Source: Halieaceae bacterium
GTDB taxonomy: Bacteria > Pseudomonadota > Gammaproteobacteria > Pseudomonadales > Halieaceae
Assembly (NCBI GenBank): GCA_018666295.1
Contig: JABIZW010000253.1
Location: 1-9,893, forward strand
DNA: 9,893 nucleotides
Reading direction: 5' to 3'
The translations under genes and the position numbers were made by a program. Below the pieces are notes generated by a model, which was not told where the DNA came from, searched no databases, and was given only the letters and a program-made list of their open reading frames with translations. The first letter of the stretch is position 1. Every line of letters begins with the position of its first letter. Positions 7,262 through 9,893 of this stretch are shown piece after piece.

Positions 7262-8750
7262 CGTCAAACCGAGAGCCTTTGTCCGGTGATGATGTAAGCG
7301 CCACGGTCCCGCCCAACATATCGCAAAAGTTACTGACAATGGCTAAACCCAATCCGGTCCCGCCATAGTTGACGCTGGTCTTACTGTCGGCCTGAACAAA
7401 TGCTTGGAAAACCTTGGCCTGTTGCTCCTCGGTCATGCCGATCCCACTGTCTGACACACTGAGCTTAAATCGCTCGTTTTCCACGCGGGCGTCGACAGTA
7501 ATTGTGCCGTTTTTTGTAAATTTGCAGGCGTTTGAAAAGAGGTTGGTCAGTATTTGCTGAACTTTAGCCGCGTCACTGTCGATATCGATGTCCTTCGCGG
7601 CCTCAATATTTAAGTCAAGTCGATTATTATTTTGCGCCAGCAAGGGCGACAGCGCATCGCACACCTGAACCACAAGACCTGCAACATTAAACGGTTCATA
7701 GCTGACGGACATTTTCCCTGTTTCGATTTTGGAAAGATCGAGAATGTCATTGATCAGTGTGAGCAGCTGGCGGCCCGAAAAAATAATCGTGGTGAGGTCA
7801 TGGTGATGTTGATCCCGGTCAATCGTACCGCCGTCACTGAGTTCATCCTGAAGCATCTCGGAGTAGCCGATAATGGCGTTCAGGGGTGTGCGTAATTCGT
7901 GTGACACGTTCGCTAAGAACATGCTCTTGGCCTCGTTAGCGGCTTCAGCATCTGCTCTGGCCTCATTGAGGTCAAACATGGCGGTCTGAAGCGAGGCGGA
8001 CATTTCGTTAAAGGTTTGAGCTAGATTTGCGATCTCGCCTGCGTCGCGATTCTCATCGATTCGGTGAGTCAGATCTCCTGCTCCAAAGCGCTCAACACCG
8101 ACCCGCAGACGAAATAGGGACGCATTGGTGGTCCGTATTAAGGTGAGTATCAGGATTAAGGTGATCGTGATCGAGCTGATAAAGGCGATAATGGTAATGC
8201 GATCAGTCAACTGAATGGTGTTGTCAATGACCGTTGAGCGCTCCAATGCGACCGCATTTTGTTTGTCAGCCAGGACTCGAAGTTTGTCGATACTGGCATC
8301 ATATATGGCTGCGGTGAGTTGGGTTGCGACCGCACCATTGTTGTAGTTTTGGTAAAAGCGTGCCCACTCGTCTAATAGGTCGGACGAGACCTTGTAAAAG
8401 TCGCGAAATACCGCCTCGGTTTGCACGTCGCTCAGTCCGCCCAATCCGCGCAAATGATCGGAGATTGCGGTCAGCTCTGCGCTGGCCTGATCGCGCTGAT
8501 TCGACCGAATAGGCGCATTGGTTTCGCGGAGCGCGGCAAGCACTTGCACTCGCTGGTGCTCCGTTGTTAGCCCTTGCTGAATACTCTGCACCAAGGCTGT
8601 GGCTTCAGTCGCATTTCGATAAGCCAGAACGCTCTCGCTTCGTGCGTAGCTTCCCCACAAGTGGGTTGCAACGTTGAAGGCGAACAATAAAAGAATCGAT
8701 GCCGACGCCAAGTAGAGCCGGGCTTGTAGCCCCAGTCGCGCTGTGATCAT
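7236..8750 (-). CDS. Membrane sensor histidine kinase (HAMP-HisKA-HATPase)
   Basis: This 504-residue inner-membrane kinase should sense an envelope signal and phosphorylate a receiver domain. Transmembrane segments lie at about 12-32 and 185-205. Between them is an all-helical periplasmic region of about 150 residues, without cysteines, resembling four-helix-bundle sensors but not assignable further. A HAMP linker (about 206-258) and a short coiled coil lead to the HisKA domain with the phospho-accepting H284 in SHELRTPLN. The HATPase domain has its N box around N407 (SNACKFT), the G1 box D434-S-G-I-G and the G2 box GGTGLGL at 463-469, so the catalytic set looks complete. There is no fused receiver or HPt domain. 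The ATG overlaps the stop of the upstream receiver gene (TGATG), with GGGGG 10 bases before it, so the two are probably cotranslated. The last 26 bases are shared with the converging lipoprotein gene. Its target is inferred from gene order. Confidence 0.95.
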   Translation of the reverse strand: MITARLGLQARLYLASASILLLFAFNVATHLWGSYARSESVLAYRNATEATALVQSIQQGLTTEHQRVQVLAALRETNAPIRSNQRDQASAELTAISDHLRGLGGLSDVQTEAVFRDFYKVSSDLLDEWARFYQNYNNGAVATQLTAAIYDASIDKLRVLADKQNAVALERSTVIDNTIQLTDRITIIAFISSITITLILILTLIRTTNASLFRLRVGVERFGAGDLTHRIDENRDAGEIANLAQTFNEMSASLQTAMFDLNEARADAEAANEAKSMFLANVSHELRTPLNAIIGYSEMLQDELSDGGTIDRDQHHHDLTTIIFSGRQLLTLINDILDLSKIETGKMSVSYEPFNVAGLVVQVCDALSPLLAQNNNRLDLNIEAAKDIDIDSDAAKVQQILTNLFSNACKFTKNGTITVDARVENERFKLSVSDSGIGMTEEQQAKVFQAFVQADSKTSVNYGGTGLGLAIVSNFCDMLGGTVALTSSPDKGSRFDVSLPVGPV

Positions 8751-9127
8751 CAGTCAATTGCCCCCAAGAATTGATAAATTTTGGCAAGTAGTGCGGGGAA
8801 GTCGATGGGCTTCGTTTCGTATTCACTGCAACCGACACTCATTGCTCGCTCACGATCTTCGGCCATAGCGTGGGCAGTTAACGCGATAATAGGTATGTCG
8901 GCGATCGTGGGGTCGGTCTTTGCTTGTTGGGTCGCTTCCCAACCGTCAAGTATTGGGAGTGTCATATCCATCAGTACCACGCCAGGTTGTGCTGTACGCA
9001 TAGTTTCAAGGGCCGTTTCGCCATCTTGAGCCGTAATGACGGTTAGACCCGCCCGACTGAGTCTACGGGTCAACATGTCTCTGTTGATGTCATTGTCTTC
9101 GACCAGTAAGACCTCAGAGTTAGACAT
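8750..9127 (-). CDS. Single-domain response regulator (CheY-like receiver)
   Basis: This cytosolic protein of 125 residues is a receiver domain and nothing else. The acidic pair E10-D11 (VEDN), the phospho-accepting D54 in VLMDMTLPILDG, the switch threonine T84 in ALTAHA and K106 in ETKPID are all present. The sequence style (ALTAHAMAEDRERAMSVGCSEYETKP) is that of receivers usually fused to hybrid kinases, which suggests a hybrid kinase split into two genes. It has no output domain, so it may be a phosphate shuttle, sink or protein-binding switch. The gene overlaps the cyclase upstream by 8 bases (ATGTCTAA) and the kinase downstream by one. The start is supported by GGGGAG eight bases before the ATG. 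Confidence 0.95.
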   Translation of the reverse strand: MSNSEVLLVEDNDINRDMLTRRLSRAGLTVITAQDGETALETMRTAQPGVVLMDMTLPILDGWEATQQAKTDPTIADIPIIALTAHAMAEDRERAMSVGCSEYETKPIDFPALLAKIYQFLGAID

Positions 9128-9893
9128 TAGATGAGCTCCCCACTATGGGGTAAACCGTGAGTAATTCCGCGATTCCCTTTGCTTTAATCGTCCGACTCTT
9201 ACCCGCTACAAACTGATCACCGTCCAACGCCCGATAGGTTTGCTCTGAGATCAGAATTTCATGGGGCCGCGCATCGTCTTCGATTCGGGAGGTCACGTTC
9301 ACTTGATGGCCGACAAAGCCGTATTTTGAGCGGCGCTCTGAACCAATATTGCCAGCGACCACTTCTCCTGTATTTAGGGCAATCGCCATCTCGATGACGG
9401 GCAGGCCGTCTGCGGTATTTTCCGCATTGATCTCAGCCATGGCCTCTTGCATCTGGATCGCACAGTTGACGGCCTTCGTGGCATGATCGGCTGACACTGA
9501 AGGTGCGCCAAAAGCCGCCAATACGGCGTCGCCCAAAAACTCATCAATCGTACCGCCGTGGTGAAGAATGATGTCAGTCATCTTGCCAAGGTAACGGTTT
9601 AACAGCGCCATAACCTGCTCGGGCGGCAAATGCTCCACCAGTGTTGTGAAGCTTCGGATGTCACTCATCATCAGCGTGACGTTTCGTAAGTCGCCACCCA
9701 GTTTCAGCCCCTCTGGCTTTTCTAAAATCTCCTCAACGATCGCGTCAGAGATGTACCGACCGAAGGTTTGACGAATAAACTGCTCGCGTTTTTCAAGTTG
9801 CTCGCGATAGGACGCCTCTTTATCGTGCCATCGCTTACGCTCGATACCTGACTTGATGCGTGCGGTGAGCAGGACCGCATTGACGGGCTTAAG
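9120..9893 (-). CDS. Response regulator with class III nucleotide cyclase output, C-terminal part
   Basis: The frame is open to the window edge; 257 residues are visible and the N-terminus is missing. Visible residues 1-18 (LKPVNAVLLTARIKSGIE) are the end of a receiver domain, with K2 the conserved lysine of its KP motif. A coiled-coil linker (about 18-45) and the transducer-like FGRYISDAIVEEIL precede the cyclase homology domain (about 70-245). Metal-binding aspartates are D78 (MSDIRSFT) and D122 (FLGDAVLAAFG). The transition-state pair N199/R203 (VNVTSR) is present. The purine-selecting positions hold E118 and G192 instead of the Lys and Asp/Thr of typical adenylate cyclases, so the product could be cAMP or cGMP. 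The ATG that opens MMSDIR (9671) is internal, not the start. The stop overlaps the receiver gene by 8 bases. Phosphorylation of its receiver by the downstream kinase is an inference. Confidence 0.93.
   Translation of the reverse strand, partial: LKPVNAVLLTARIKSGIERKRWHDKEASYREQLEKREQFIRQTFGRYISDAIVEEILEKPEGLKLGGDLRNVTLMMSDIRSFTTLVEHLPPEQVMALLNRYLGKMTDIILHHGGTIDEFLGDAVLAAFGAPSVSADHATKAVNCAIQMQEAMAEINAENTADGLPVIEMAIALNTGEVVAGNIGSERRSKYGFVGHQVNVTSRIEDDARPHEILISEQTYRALDGDQFVAGKSRTIKAKGIAELLTVYPIVGSSSNV
9136..9141 (-). promoter_or_regulatory. Ribosome binding site for the single-domain response regulator
   Basis: On the minus strand GGGGAG lies eight bases before the ATG at 9127, inside the 3' end of the cyclase gene. 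It fixes the receiver's start and implies direct initiation as well as coupling across the 8-base overlap. Confidence 0.6.

Noticed and set aside
7236..7330. Bidirectional terminator between the converging lipoprotein and kinase genes
   Set aside because: No convincing stem followed by a T run was found on either strand near the junction.
7632..7895. 87-residue plus-strand open frame opposite the kinase HisKA region
   Set aside because: The minus-strand reading gives full kinase motifs, and the plus-strand product resembles nothing.
9120..9671. Stand-alone cyclase starting at the ATG at 9671
   Set aside because: The frame continues to the window edge and encodes a receiver C-terminus and linker. 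Starting at 9671 would cut into the cyclase core beta strand.

Overview
The window reads as a core-genome segment of a gammaproteobacterium that runs into a two-component signalling locus. The order hom-thrC-recJ-prfB-lysS is the arrangement known from Pseudomonas and related marine gammaproteobacteria. Protein lengths fit that group (threonine synthase 467 aa, RecJ 577 aa, RF2 364 aa after frameshifting, LysRS 496 aa). Base composition is moderate, and a marine Cellvibrionales-type lineage is plausible, but that placement is inference. I see no sign of recent transfer, insertion sequences, CRISPR or RNA genes. Coding density is very high: the longest gap without a gene is about 64 bases.

Positions 1-3986 (+ strand) hold the 3' part of homoserine dehydrogenase (hom), threonine synthase (thrC) and the single-strand exonuclease recJ, probably one transcript. 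thrC and recJ overlap by one base (TGATG). No homoserine kinase gene lies between hom and thrC. A weak terminator-like hairpin overlaps the recJ stop, followed by a weak promoter candidate for the next pair.

Positions 4051-6650 (+) hold prfB and lysS. prfB is split by the classical RF2 autoregulatory +1 programmed frameshift: a 24-codon first frame starts at a GTG and ends in CTT TGA C, and the reading resumes in the +1 frame. lysS follows 13 bases later.

Positions 6692-7261 (+) encode a small predicted outer-membrane lipoprotein with a helical, TPR-like middle and a coiled-coil C-terminus. Its extended -10 promoter would start transcription at the ATG itself, so the mRNA may be leaderless. 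Its 3' end overlaps the 3' end of the opposing gene by 26 bases.

Positions 7236-9893 (- strand) hold a tightly coupled signalling operon. In transcription order it is a response-regulator/class III nucleotide cyclase (N-terminus beyond the window), a single-domain CheY-like receiver, and a membrane sensor histidine kinase with HAMP, HisKA and HATPase domains. The genes overlap by 8 and 1 bases. A likely reading is that the kinase phosphorylates the stand-alone receiver and/or the receiver of the cyclase, linking an envelope signal to a cyclic nucleotide. The cyclase keeps its metal and transition-state residues but has Glu and Gly at the two purine-selecting positions, so its substrate cannot be assumed to be ATP. 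This locus and the lipoprotein are the least ordinary parts of the window.
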